Shown: positions 44,873 through 52,564, counted from the stretch's first letter. The stretch is DNA of 52,564 nt from Alphaproteobacteria bacterium (GCA_018969425.1 JAGWYJ010000020.1:1-52564); one strand, 5' to 3'. The notes: generated from the sequence alone by a model not told the origin. Numbers and translations are program-made.

Positions 44873-45991
44873 TCAGGACGCGCGAACGCGCGTGATCAGA
44901 TCTTCGAAGGTCTGCGAGACCTCCGCGCCTTCGAACGCGCCGTACTCGCAGGTCGCAAGGGCTTCCGGACTTGGGAAGACGACGGGAGATGATCGATACT
45001 CCTCAGGCATGAGAGCCTTCGCCGCCGCATTGGGGGTCGGATAGAGAATAGTGCTTGAGATGGCGGCGCCGGCCTTCGCGTCGAGAACGTAGTTGATGAA
45101 CTTGTGCGCGTTCTCAGGGTGAGGCGCCCCGACCGGAATGCAGAGGCAGTCGGCGTTCAGCAGGCTTCCTTCTTTGGGAATGACGAAGTCGAGGTCCGGA
45201 TCATCCCTCATGACCTGAGCGATATCGCCATTGTATTCAAGAACGAGATCCGCCTCCCCGTTCAGAAGCAGCTCCTGACCGTTATCGTCATGGAACGCCT
45301 TCACATGAGGCTTCTGGGCGATGAGCATCTGCTCGATCCGCGGCAGCAGCTCGGCAGGAATGTTTCGAACCGAGTTGCCGAGGTAGCGGGCGCAGAGGCG
45401 GACAAGATCGGCGGACTCGCCCAGAAGGGCGATACGTCCCGAATACTCTGCCGAGTCGAAGATGTGTTTCCAGCTGTCAGGCACGCCCTTCACCTTCGAC
45501 TTCCGGTAGCCGATGCCCAGGGCCAGCCAGGTGTAGGGCATCGAATAGACACGACCGGGATCGAAATCGACATCCTGGAAGGCGGGGTCGATGTTGGAGA
45601 AATTCGGGATCTTCGTGCGATCAATGGCCTGAAGCATGCCCGCCTCGATCATCCGCGCCACGAACTCGTTGGAGGGGACGATCACGTCATAGCCCGGATT
45701 GCCGGCGCGAAGCTTGGCGAACAGCTCGTCATTGTTGGCGAAGAGGCTCATATTGACCTCAACCCCTGACGCCGCCTTGAAATCGGCCAGCGTCGTCTCG
45801 CCTATATAGGTGTCCCAGTTGTAGAAGTTGAGCTTGGCTTCCTCTCCGCCCGCCGCGGCCGCTCCGTCCGCAGGATCCGCCGAGGGCGAGCACCCCGCCA
45901 GCGATCCTGAGAATGTCAGACCAATCGCCGAGACCCCCAGGCCAGCCAGAAGCGAACGACGCGTGCCTTTAGGCCCGAAACCAGAGCTCAT
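44873..45991 (-). CDS. potF: Polyamine-binding periplasmic lipoprotein (PotF type)
   Basis: The 372-residue solute-binding protein of the spermidine/putrescine family captures polyamines for the ABC importer. It has a twin-arginine-like RRSLLAGLG and a lipobox LAGC, so it is an anchored lipoprotein. KLNFYNWDTYIGETTLADFKAASGVEVN is the typical first strand-helix unit, and DVIVPSNEFVARMIEAGMLQ with NGEADLVLEYNGDIAQV lines the binding cleft. ATG 45991 is preferred to the GTG at 46000 because GAGGG sits eight bases before it. Confidence 0.93.
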   Translation of the reverse strand: MSSGFGPKGTRRSLLAGLGVSAIGLTFSGSLAGCSPSADPADGAAAAGGEEAKLNFYNWDTYIGETTLADFKAASGVEVNMSLFANNDELFAKLRAGNPGYDVIVPSNEFVARMIEAGMLQAIDRTKIPNFSNIDPAFQDVDFDPGRVYSMPYTWLALGIGYRKSKVKGVPDSWKHIFDSAEYSGRIALLGESADLVRLCARYLGNSVRNIPAELLPRIEQMLIAQKPHVKAFHDDNGQELLLNGEADLVLEYNGDIAQVMRDDPDLDFVIPKEGSLLNADCLCIPVGAPHPENAHKFINYVLDAKAGAAISSTILYPTPNAAAKALMPEEYRSSPVVFPSPEALATCEYGAFEGAEVSQTFEDLITRVRAS

Positions 45992-46155
45992 GACGATCAC
46001 CCTCTAAAAAGGGCCAATCCGTCCGGACAGCCCCAGATTGTACGGATGAACGGCGTAACGCCGCTCCAAGCCTTCAGCGAAGCAGGATTTTAGGTCTCTG
46101 AAAACCGTCAAAACGCCCCGAGGCGAAAAAACCGGCCCTTGAAACTGCACAACGA

Positions 46156-47544
46156 TCATGCGTTGCGCAGGCACCAGTCATAATCGAGGCTGGAGACAAC
46201 CTCCTCATAACGCGCCAGCTCGGTGCGCTTCACCTCGGCATACATCCGGCAGAACCGCTCACCCAGATAGTCTTTGAGAACGGCCGAGGCCTCAAAGGCG
46301 TCGATTGCGGCGCTCCAGCTGGAGGGCAGCCGCGAAGCGGGATCCTCAGGCGCCGCATAGCCGTTTCCGGTCACCGGAGGCCCGGGATCGATGTTTCGGG
46401 ACATGCCGTAGTGGGCGCCGGCGAGAATGACCGCGAGGGCGAGGTAGGGGTTGGCGTCGGCGCCGGCCAGACGATGCTCGACATGCCGTCCCGAGGGCGG
46501 ACCGGCCGGCACGCGCAGGGAGACGGTCCTGTTGTTGACCCCCCAGGCCGGCCGCGTCGGCGCATAGGAATTGGCCTTGAACCTGCGATAGGAATTTGCG
46601 TTGGGCGCGAGGATCGCCAGAGACGGCGCCATGAGCTCCTTCATCCCGCCGATGGCGAAGCGCAGACGGGAGGAGCCCTCCTTCTCCTCGCTCGCACAGA
46701 CATTCTCCCCCGCAGCGTTGTTAAAGCTCACATGGACATGAAACCCGCTGCCGGCGCGATCGGACCAGGGCTTCGCCATGAAGGTCGCTTCGCAGCCATG
46801 GCGAAGCGCAACGCCCTTCGCCGCACGCTTGTAGAGAACCGCATCGTCGGCGGCTTCAAGCGCATTGTCCTTGTGACGAAGGGTGAGCTCGACCTGTGCC
46901 GGGGAGCATTCGGATATGGCGCCTTCTAGCGGTATGCCAAGCACGTCCGCCGTTCTCCAGAGGTCGGCGAGAAAGGGACCGCTCTCTTCAAGCTCGGGCA
47001 GACCATAGACCTGGACCTGGCTCGCGCGATCCCGGATCTGGCGCGGCGCGAACGGCCGCAGCTCGCCCATCGCCCCCCGCTCCAGGTCGACAAGATAGTA
47101 TTCCAGCTCGCACGCCGCCACTGGCGTCAGTCCGTCCGCGTGGAAGCGGTCCAGCACCCGCGCGAGCACATGACGCGGGTCCAGATCGTTCGGACGACCG
47201 TCGAGTTCATACATGGAGACCATGACCTGAGCGACATCCTCGCCCAGCCAGGGGGCGGGACGGAGGGTTCCGGGAACAGGCCGGGTGATGCGGTCGGCGT
47301 CGCCATCCTCCCAGACAAGACCGGTCGATTCGCAGTCCTGGCCGCAGGTGTCGACCACCAGAACGGACCCGGGGAGATAGCGGCCATGGTCGAACACCGC
47401 CTGCAGCTCGTGAATCCGCAGCCTCTTGCCGCGCGGCACCCCGGTCATCGAGGTGAACAGGATCTCCACAAATCGAATCTCGGGATGAGCCGCGATGAAG
47501 TCCCGGCACTCCTGGGGGCTGGCGATAGCGGGCGAGACTGGCAT
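46156..47544 (-). CDS. puuA: Glutamine-synthetase-type gamma-glutamylpolyamine synthetase
   Basis: The 462-residue GS-family enzyme ligates glutamate to an amine with ATP. In this context it is most likely PuuA-like gamma-glutamylputrescine synthetase. The N-terminal beta-grasp part has FVEILFTSMTGVPRGKRL. The catalytic domain shows CELEYYLVD, GSGFHVHVSFNN, NSYRRFKANSYAPTRPAWGVNNRTVSLRVP and VEHRLAGADANPYLALA. The length fits PuuA. It is the first gene of the polyamine unit, upstream of potF. ATG 47544 begins the family N-terminus and has GGAGCG upstream. Confidence 0.9.
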   Translation of the reverse strand: MPVSPAIASPQECRDFIAAHPEIRFVEILFTSMTGVPRGKRLRIHELQAVFDHGRYLPGSVLVVDTCGQDCESTGLVWEDGDADRITRPVPGTLRPAPWLGEDVAQVMVSMYELDGRPNDLDPRHVLARVLDRFHADGLTPVAACELEYYLVDLERGAMGELRPFAPRQIRDRASQVQVYGLPELEESGPFLADLWRTADVLGIPLEGAISECSPAQVELTLRHKDNALEAADDAVLYKRAAKGVALRHGCEATFMAKPWSDRAGSGFHVHVSFNNAAGENVCASEEKEGSSRLRFAIGGMKELMAPSLAILAPNANSYRRFKANSYAPTRPAWGVNNRTVSLRVPAGPPSGRHVEHRLAGADANPYLALAVILAGAHYGMSRNIDPGPPVTGNGYAAPEDPASRLPSSWSAAIDAFEASAVLKDYLGERFCRMYAEVKRTELARYEEVVSSLDYDWCLRNA

Positions 47545-47801
47545 GAACGCGCTCCATATACCCTGCGGGGACGCCTCCCCGAGATGAAGACCCGTCTCTA
47601 GTGCAAGCCGGCGGAATGCGCCAGATCGCCCCCCGGCAGGGATGTTGATCCGGGACAACACCGGTCTCTGCGGCGCATGCGCTTATGGCTTTCGCCGGTT
47701 TCGTCACCTCTCGTGAAAGGGGGCGGGCGCCCGGTTATCAGAAGACAGGCGTATCGGGTGAGCCACGTCCTCCCATGCGCCCAGGACAGGGTGATCCGTT
47801 C

Positions 47802-48224
47802 ATGATGATCAACACCGATATCGATGAGTTTGTGGGACGAAAGCTCCGGCGCCGGCGGCGGATCCTCGGGCTCACCCAGAAGGAGCTCGGCGCCAGGATC
47901 GGAGTGCGCTTCCAGCAGATCCAGAAATATGAGTGCGGCGCGAACCGCATTACGTCCAGCCGCCTATTCGAGCTCGCCCGGGCGCTCGATGTCGCCATCG
48001 GATACTTCTTCGAAGGGTTATCCTCGCCAGCGGTCGTCGCGCCCGCCAACGACGCATTCGCTCCCTCAGGAGGCGATGTGATGTCGCAAAAGGAAACCCT
48101 TGATCTGGTGCGCGCCTATTATCGTCTCGGCGAGAGACCTCGGCGACGTCTGCTCGATCTCGCCCGGGCGCTGGAAAATGAGCCAGCGCTCCGGCCAAGC
48201 CCTGTTCTGGTGAACGCGCAATAG
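47802..48224 (+). CDS. XRE-family regulator divergent from puuA
   Basis: This 140-residue protein begins with a helix-turn-helix (RKLRRRRRILGLTQKELGARIGVRFQQIQKYECGANRIT, about residues 11-49). A C-terminal part of about 75 residues follows, with YFFEG and the helix LDLVRAYYRLGERPRRRLLDLARAL. There is no cupin domain, which separates it from PuuR. It is divergent from the polyamine operon (257 bases apart) and is a good candidate for its regulator. The ATG at 47802 has AGGGTGA seven bases upstream. Confidence 0.85.
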   Translation: MMINTDIDEFVGRKLRRRRRILGLTQKELGARIGVRFQQIQKYECGANRITSSRLFELARALDVAIGYFFEGLSSPAVVAPANDAFAPSGGDVMSQKETLDLVRAYYRLGERPRRRLLDLARALENEPALRPSPVLVNAQ

Positions 48225-48231
48225 CCTTATG

Positions 48232-48290
48232 CCGCCTTGCCGCCTCAGATTCTCAGGATAGTCTCCTGACGGTTTGGGGCGGCAAGGCGG
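48232..48290 (+). repeat. 13-bp inverted repeat covering the hupE ribosome-binding site
   Basis: CCGCCTTGCCGCC (48232-48244) and GGCGGCAAGGCGG (48278-48290) are perfect inverted copies, 33 bases apart. The right arm includes the AAGGCGG ribosome-binding site of the HupE gene, whose GTG follows seven bases later. The loop holds a second small hairpin, TCAGGA and TCCTGA. The structure could end the HTH transcript or hide the ribosome-binding site. Confidence 0.7.
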
Positions 48291-48297
48291 ACGCAGC

Positions 48298-48882
48298 GTG
48301 TTTCTGGATAATCTTCTGACATTCATCGCGCTCGGATTTCGGCATATTCTGCCGCTGGGGCTCGACCATATTCTGTTCATCGCCGCCCTCAGTCTCGCCG
48401 CGAAAAGCTGGCGGCGCCTTCTTCTCGAGGCGACGGCGTTCACGGGCGCTCACACGGCGAGCCTCGCACTGGCCGCTTCAGGACTTATCCGCCCCCCGGA
48501 GACATTGACCGAAGCGCTGATCGCTCTGTCGGTCGTCGCGATGGGCCTGGATGCGGCGAGACTGCGGCCGTCGTCAGGCCCGCGACTTGCGCTCATCTTC
48601 GCCTTCGGTCTCGTTCACGGACTGGGCTTCGCCTCAGTTATCGCAGGGTATCTCGAAGGGGGAGATTTCCTCACCGGGCTGATCGGCTTCAATCTGGGTG
48701 TCGAACTCGGCCAGATCGTTGTTATCGGAGCTGTTCTCATTCTCACGTTTTCGCTCAGAGCGGGCCTTGCGACGGCAGGGCGATCAGAAGCCTATGGGTC
48801 GTTCGTCATCCGACCGCTGGCCCTGCTGATCGCCCTCGCCGGGGTGACGCAACTGCTGATGCGAACCGTCTGGGGCCCGTAA
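48298..48882 (+). CDS. HupE/UreJ-family membrane protein
   Basis: The 194-residue protein has about six helices and the HupE/UreJ landmarks LGFRHILPLGLDHILFIAAL, TGAHTASLALAASG and FGLVHGLGFA with conserved His and Asp. Members are linked to nickel or other metal transport for hydrogenase and urease, but many genomes lack these enzymes, so the substrate here is unknown. The GTG at 48298 follows AAGGCGG. The ribosome-binding site lies inside a 13-bp inverted repeat that may control translation. Confidence 0.85.
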   Translation: MFLDNLLTFIALGFRHILPLGLDHILFIAALSLAAKSWRRLLLEATAFTGAHTASLALAASGLIRPPETLTEALIALSVVAMGLDAARLRPSSGPRLALIFAFGLVHGLGFASVIAGYLEGGDFLTGLIGFNLGVELGQIVVIGAVLILTFSLRAGLATAGRSEAYGSFVIRPLALLIALAGVTQLLMRTVWGP

Positions 48883-48902
48883 CGGGCGCGCAGCGAGCCT
48901 CT

Positions 48903-49640
48903 CTACCGGAGAGATCTGGAGAACAGGCTGTGGAGGCGCTCCCAGTGACGCTCCGCGGCAGCCTTTGCGTAGACCGCACGCTGGGGAAACGCGAAGCCGT
49001 GCTCGGTCCCGGGATAGATCTCCACCTCAGCGCGCACCGCGTGATCCGTCAGATCGATCGTCAGTCTCTCCACCATGTCGAGCGGCGCCCAAACGTCCCG
49101 TTCCGCGCAGGCGAAGTAAAGCTCCGCCTTCGTTTCGCGGGCCTTCAGATGCGGACTGTCGGGGGCGTCCGTCATCAACAGAACGCCGTAAAGAGATGCT
49201 GCCGCCGTGACGCGATCGGGATAACGAGCCGCCGCGTTCACGGCGTATCGGCCGCTCATGCAGTAGCCCATGACCCCGATGGGGCGCTTCAGAGCCGCCG
49301 GATCAGTGTCGATGACGGACATCAGAGCGTCCGTGTCCGACATCACCTTTGGAATGTCGATCGAGGACATGAGCTCCATCATTCTGCGGCGCTGGGGCGA
49401 GGCGGGATCGGGCGGCGCAGGATCAAGCTCCATGACGCCGGAGCGATAATAGAGGTTGGGCAGCATGACGTAATAGCCTGCGCTCGCGAGCCGTCGCGCC
49501 ATATCGCGCAGTTCCTCACGAATGCCCGGCGCATCCATAAAGAAGAGGACGGGCGGATGGGGCCCGCCTCGTTCCGGATGCACGATGAACGTCGTCATCA
49601 TACCGTCGCGGGTGACGATCTCTGTCACAATTTCGATCAT
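48903..49640 (-). CDS. Dienelactone hydrolase family protein
   Basis: The 245-residue protein is an alpha/beta hydrolase of the dienelactone hydrolase family. The nucleophile is Cys in GVMGYCMSGRYAV, the acid Asp is in ACAERDVWAP and the His in GTEHGFAFP. In aromatic degradation such enzymes open dienelactones, but many members have other ester substrates. The ATG at 49640 has GAGGA seven bases upstream. Longer frames upstream have no signal. It is convergent with the HupE gene. Confidence 0.9.
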   Translation of the reverse strand: MIEIVTEIVTRDGMMTTFIVHPERGGPHPPVLFFMDAPGIREELRDMARRLASAGYYVMLPNLYYRSGVMELDPAPPDPASPQRRRMMELMSSIDIPKVMSDTDALMSVIDTDPAALKRPIGVMGYCMSGRYAVNAAARYPDRVTAAASLYGVLLMTDAPDSPHLKARETKAELYFACAERDVWAPLDMVERLTIDLTDHAVRAEVEIYPGTEHGFAFPQRAVYAKAAAERHWERLHSLFSRSLR

Positions 49641-49904
49641 GGCCAGGTCCTCAGCTGTCGTCAGAGCGTGATCGCGGAAGAGATCAGGGTGTCGGACGCG
49701 CTCGACCCTTCTATGCGGAACAGATAACGTCCGCCTTCCAGACACAAGGTCCCTGCCTACGTTAGGGTCTGCGCATCCGCCACGCGCCTTGAGGTGCTTT
49801 TTGCCTCTTCGAGAGCCTACCTTAATGACCCCGTAACTATCTGCCACCCCAAGCCGCGCTGGACACCCCTTGAACCTTCCGCAGTTTCACAGTACCACAG
49901 CACC

Positions 49905-50141
49905 ATGCGCAACATAACCGTCGCCATTGATGAAGAAACCTACCTCGCCGCCCGGGTGAGAGCTGCGGCGCAAGGCTCCTCGATCTCCGCCCTGGTCAAG
50001 CAATTCCTGAAAGACCTGACCGCTCGTGACGCGCGGTTCGAAGCCCTTGCCCAGGAGGAAGAGAATATCCGCGCCCGGATTAAAGACTTCGACGCCGCGG
50101 CCCGATTGCCCCGCGGCGACCTTTATCGCCAAGACCCGTGA
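49905..50141 (+). CDS. Antitoxin of a VapBC-type pair
   Basis: This 78-residue protein starts MRNITVAIDEETYLAARVRAA, a ribbon-helix-helix DNA-binding pattern. A basic and acidic tail follows that would wrap the toxin. No purine-rich ribosome-binding site precedes the ATG (CACAGCACC), so translation may be leaderless or the start may be further upstream (49794). Its stop overlaps the toxin start by four bases (GTGA), as is usual in such pairs. Confidence 0.85.
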   Translation: MRNITVAIDEETYLAARVRAAAQGSSISALVKQFLKDLTARDARFEALAQEEENIRARIKDFDAAARLPRGDLYRQDP

Positions 50142-50560
50142 GCGTTTTCCTCGACACCAACATCCTCCTCTACAGCCTTGACCTCAACACTGGCGAGGGG
50201 ACCAAGCAGGATGTGGCGCTTGGCTATCTTGCACGTCGGGATGTGGTGCTCAGTGTGCAGGTCTTGCAGGAGTTCTACGTGCAGGCCACGCATGCACGAC
50301 GGGCGCGCCCAATCTCCCATGATGACGCCGTCGGCTTGATCCGAGCCTGGAGCCGCTTCGAAGTGGTCGACAATAGCCAGGCCCTCCTCAAGGCGGGCCT
50401 GGCGCTGCGTGCATCCGCGCAGTTGTCGCTCTGGGATGCTCTCATCGTGGCGGCTGCCGCTGGCGCCGGCTGCGAAGAATTGATCACGGAAGATCTTAAT
50501 TCCGGCCAAGATATCGCTGGCGTGCGGATCATCAACCCATTCCTGCGCGGCGCTGCATGA
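50138..50560 (+). CDS. PIN-domain toxin (VapC type)
   Basis: The 140-residue PIN-domain ribonuclease has the acidic residues expected for metal binding: the first Asp in SVFLDTNILLYSLD, a Glu in VLQEFYVQA, and Asp residues in SLWDALIVAAA and ITEDLNSGQD. VapC toxins cut tRNA or rRNA. The GTG start at 50138 overlaps the antitoxin stop, which indicates coupled translation. It is followed by a 254-base gene-free stretch and an IS element. Confidence 0.9.
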   Translation: MSVFLDTNILLYSLDLNTGEGTKQDVALGYLARRDVVLSVQVLQEFYVQATHARRARPISHDDAVGLIRAWSRFEVVDNSQALLKAGLALRASAQLSLWDALIVAAAAGAGCEELITEDLNSGQDIAGVRIINPFLRGAA

Positions 50561-50814
50561 GCGCGCTCGGCTGCGGATTGGGCCGCGATCGACGCCTGGC
50601 TCTGGAAGGCCATAAACAAGTCCGTTCACGAGCAGCGCGGGCCGGTGTCAGAAGGCCGCCTTGGGCGAAGTCCCGCCGGATAGCAGCTCACCAACAGATG
50701 ACCAGGCCGAGGTGACCCTGCTGGTCAAAGACACCCCCGGCGATCGGCACCTTCAATTCTGTATCCTTGCAGCAGCATGGGGCAGAAGCCCGAAGGATAG
50801 ATGTTTGCACTTAT
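50561..50814. other. Gene-free stretch between the toxin and the IS
   Basis: No complete gene is seen. A plus-strand frame of about 40 codons just after the toxin stop reads ADWAAIDAWLWKAINKS and ends in TAG. It looks like coding sequence but has no recognisable match or start, and may be a remnant. The IS left end follows the CTAG at 50815. Confidence 0.35.
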
Positions 50815-50818
50815 CTAG
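50815..50818. repeat. Left target-site duplication CTAG
   Basis: CTAG directly precedes the left terminal repeat. The same four bases follow the right end (52449-52452), as expected for the short target duplication of the IS1380 family. Confidence 0.75.
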
Positions 50819-50835
50819 CCCGGATTTCTCAAACA
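50819..50835 (+). repeat. Left terminal inverted repeat of the IS
   Basis: CCCGGATTTCTCAAACA matches the right end at 13 of 17 positions, with TTTCTCA fully conserved. This is the transposase recognition end. Confidence 0.8.
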
Positions 50836-50959
50836 TAGGAGGTGCATCGGGGCGCGAACTCTGAGATTTTCGTTTTGCGACTAAGTCAAAGCGCAGAGTG
50901 AAAGGCATCCCCGATTACCGCCGATTTGTTCGGCTTTTCCAGAGTGGCAAAACGCAAAG

Positions 50960-52276
50960 TTGTGCGCGTCTTTTGACGGCGGTGCGGTCACCTCGGATGC
51001 TGGCGGGCTCCTCCTTGGGGCAACCGATCGCCGGATCGGGCTATTAAACCGGTTTGCCGGATGCTTCCGGGACCATCGTCGTCCTGACCTGATTGAGCAT
51101 GATGTAGCGACGTTGGTCGCGCAGCGGGTCTTTGGTCTGGCGCTTGGCTATGAGGACCTCAACGATCACGATCACCTGCGTCATGATCCGGTGATGGCGG
51201 TGCTGGCCGGTAAGCTTGCCGCCAGTCGGTCGGACTGCGCACCGGTGGCGGGCAAGAGCACGCTGAACCGTCTTGAGCTGAGCCGGACGGAGCCGACCCG
51301 GTATCACCGGATCAGCCATGACGGCCGAGCGATTGAAGCCCTGTTCGTGGATCTGTTCATGGAGGCCCAGCCGCGGGCTCCGGGCCAGATCATTCTGGAT
51401 CTGGACGCTACCGATGATCCCCTGCACGGCCATCAGGAGGGCCGGTTCTTCCATGGGTATTATGACGGCTACTGTTATCTGCCGCTCTACATCTTCTGCG
51501 GTCGCCATCTGCTGGCGGCGAAGCTCCGGCCGGCCAACATTGATGGGGCGGCGGGGGCGCTGGAGGAGGTGATCCGGATCACCCGTCAGCTCCGCCAGCG
51601 CTGGCCGCGGACCCGCATTCTGCTGCGCGCCGATTCCGGCTTCTGCCGGAACGATCTGATGAAATGGTGTGAAAACAACCGCGTCGACTATGTGTTCGGG
51701 CTTGCCCGCAATGCGCGCCTGGTCGACACGATCAGCGAAGAGCTGCAACAGGCGGAACAGAAGAGCCTTTCCAGCGGCCGGGCGGAGCGGGTCTTTAAAG
51801 ACTTCACCTGGAGCACGCTGAAGAGCTGGCCGTGCGAGCGGCGGGTGGTCGCCAAGGCGGAGTGGACAGGGGGAGAGGCCAATCCACGCTTTGTGGTGAC
51901 CTCCCTTAAACGTCGTGAGATCGGGGCCCGGGCGCTTTACGAGAACATCTACTGCGCCCGCGGAGAGATGGAGAACCGGATCAAGGAGTGCCAGGCGGAT
52001 CTGTTCTCCGACCGGACATCGACGGCCACCATGGCGGGCAATCAGCTCCGCCTGTGGTTCGCCTCAATGGCTTATGTCCTCATCTGCGCTCTTCGCAGGA
52101 TAGGTCTGGCCGATACGCAGTTCGCCAACGCCTCCTGCGGTACGATCCGGTTGAAGCTTCTGAAGGTTGGCGCACGCGTTCTTGTCTCGGTAAGGCGAAT
52201 CCGGTTCGCCATGGCCTCCGCCCATCCCTGGGCGCTGGAGTGGGGCGAGGCTCACCGACAATTGTGCGCCGCCTGA
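50960..52276 (+). CDS. IS1380-family transposase, 5' end probably frameshifted
   Basis: The 438-residue product is an IS1380 DDE transposase: SFDGGAVTSDAGGLLLG, FGLALGYEDLNDHDHLRHDPVM and SDCAPVAGKSTLNRLELSR near the start, DLDATDDPLHGHQEGRFFHGYY with catalytic acids, RADSGF and a C-terminal RIKECQADLFSDRTST. The only in-frame start is a TTG at 50960. Another frame, upstream to about 50969, reads LFGFSRVAKRKVVR, which is the expected N-terminus just before SFDGG. A CG repeat shortened by two bases at about 50965 would split the two. The enzyme is thus probably N-terminally damaged, unless translation starts at the TTG. Confidence 0.85.
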   Translation: MCASFDGGAVTSDAGGLLLGATDRRIGLLNRFAGCFRDHRRPDLIEHDVATLVAQRVFGLALGYEDLNDHDHLRHDPVMAVLAGKLAASRSDCAPVAGKSTLNRLELSRTEPTRYHRISHDGRAIEALFVDLFMEAQPRAPGQIILDLDATDDPLHGHQEGRFFHGYYDGYCYLPLYIFCGRHLLAAKLRPANIDGAAGALEEVIRITRQLRQRWPRTRILLRADSGFCRNDLMKWCENNRVDYVFGLARNARLVDTISEELQQAEQKSLSSGRAERVFKDFTWSTLKSWPCERRVVAKAEWTGGEANPRFVVTSLKRREIGARALYENIYCARGEMENRIKECQADLFSDRTSTATMAGNQLRLWFASMAYVLICALRRIGLADTQFANASCGTIRLKLLKVGARVLVSVRRIRFAMASAHPWALEWGEAHRQLCAA

Positions 52277-52431
52277 GAGCCCCCCGCTTCGCCCTTCCCA
52301 TCAACAACGGAGATCAGGAAAAACCCACCCGAAACCGCCAGGCCCGAGGCGGTGATGGCGGAGCCGTATCTCCCGCCGCTCCATAAATCCTCGATCAGCC
52401 AACCGCCGGAAATTGACCCGCACCGTGGACC

Positions 52432-52448
52432 AGTGTGAGAAAAGCGGG
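52432..52448 (-). repeat. Right terminal inverted repeat of the IS
   Basis: Read from the outer end inward, CCCGCTTTTCTCACACT pairs with the left repeat at 13 of 17 positions. Confidence 0.8.
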
Positions 52449-52452
52449 CTAG
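52449..52452. repeat. Right target-site duplication CTAG
   Basis: CTAG follows the right terminal repeat and matches the four bases at 50815-50818. Confidence 0.75.
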
Positions 52453-52515
52453 GGGCTGAAGTCTGGCGCGCTCCAGAAACCGCTTCAAATCCCTGTCTCC
52501 GGAGGTCCGTCCCCC

Positions 52516-52564
52516 ATGTCAAAAGCCTCCGATGTCCAGATGCCCCTCAGCTCCGAGGGCCTCG
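52516..52564 (+). CDS. Start of an unknown gene (3' partial)
   Basis: An ATG at 52516 with GGAGGT nine bases upstream opens a frame MSKASDVQMPLSSEGL that runs off the window. It is too short to identify. The IS ends 63 bases upstream, so the gene may have lost or changed its promoter. Confidence 0.5.
   Translation, partial: MSKASDVQMPLSSEGL

Larger units (their letters stand above)
50819..52448 (+). mobile_element. Complete IS1380-family insertion sequence (1,630 bp)
   Basis: The element has one transposase gene and two imperfect terminal inverted repeats: CCCGGATTTCTCAAACA on the left and CCCGCTTTTCTCACACT on the right (read inward), agreeing at 13 of 17 bases. CTAG flanks both ends. Length and single-ORF organisation fit the IS1380 family, which runs about 1.6-1.7 kb. 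The insertion lies 63 bases before the start of the gene at 52516. Confidence 0.88.

Noticed and set aside
1-52564. CRISPR arrays or regularly spaced repeats
   Set aside because: No repeated unit of 20-40 bases with regular spacing was seen on reading through. Only inverted repeats and IS ends were found.

Overview
The window is a 52.6 kb, GC-rich, gene-dense stretch of a Gram-negative chromosome. Three TonB-dependent outer-membrane receptors, many exported enzymes, a polyamine uptake operon and several aerobic CoA-ester and hydrolase genes suggest an alphaproteobacterium of the Caulobacterales or Sphingomonadales kind. This placement rests on gene content only.

Layout. 1-2.8 kb: the end of an unknown gene, a short TonB-C protein, an SRPBCC protein, a MaoC hydratase and an SDR. 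2.9-6.4 kb: a TonB-dependent receptor followed six bases later by an exported beta-propeller-like protein, with an 837-base gene-free stretch upstream that holds a candidate operator. 7.2-9.9 kb: two small membrane proteins and an sbtA-sbtB pair (bicarbonate-type transporter plus PII-like partner) behind a lac-operator-like palindrome. 10-17.8 kb: same-strand catabolic and hydrolytic genes (alpha/beta hydrolases, thioesterase, nitronate monooxygenase, SDR, M3 peptidase, MBL hydrolase). 17.9-27.6 kb: a beta-glucan utilisation locus, with receptor, GH16, GH3 and sugar MFS on the minus strand and a divergent LacI regulator plus second MFS on the plus strand. Two lac-type operators lie between the divergent genes. 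27.7-32.3 kb: a sulfur/anion group of SulP transporter, persulfide-dioxygenase-type MBL protein and SLC13 permease. 32.3-32.7 kb: a decayed FAD monooxygenase. 32.8-35.7 kb: a third receptor and a small lipoprotein-like gene. 36-40.3 kb: VOC protein, MFS, MmyB-type regulator and DUF3089 hydrolase. 40.4-48.2 kb: a polyamine operon of glutamylpolyamine synthetase, PotF/H/I/G-type ABC importer and putrescine-type aminotransferase, with a divergent XRE regulator. 48.3-49.6 kb: HupE/UreJ membrane protein and dienelactone hydrolase. 49.9-52.4 kb: a VapBC-type toxin-antitoxin pair and a complete IS1380-family insertion with both ends and a CTAG duplication. The window ends at the start of another gene.

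The clearest joint functions are capture and breakdown of laminarin-like beta-1,3-glucan under LacI control, and polyamine import coupled to gamma-glutamylation and transamination. I found no CRISPR array, rRNA or tRNA, and no clearly new multi-gene system. The items most worth checking are the two-operator LacI switch, the sbtAB pair with its operator-like site, a 13-bp inverted repeat that covers the hupE ribosome-binding site, the dead monooxygenase and the apparent 5' frameshift in the IS1380 transposase.
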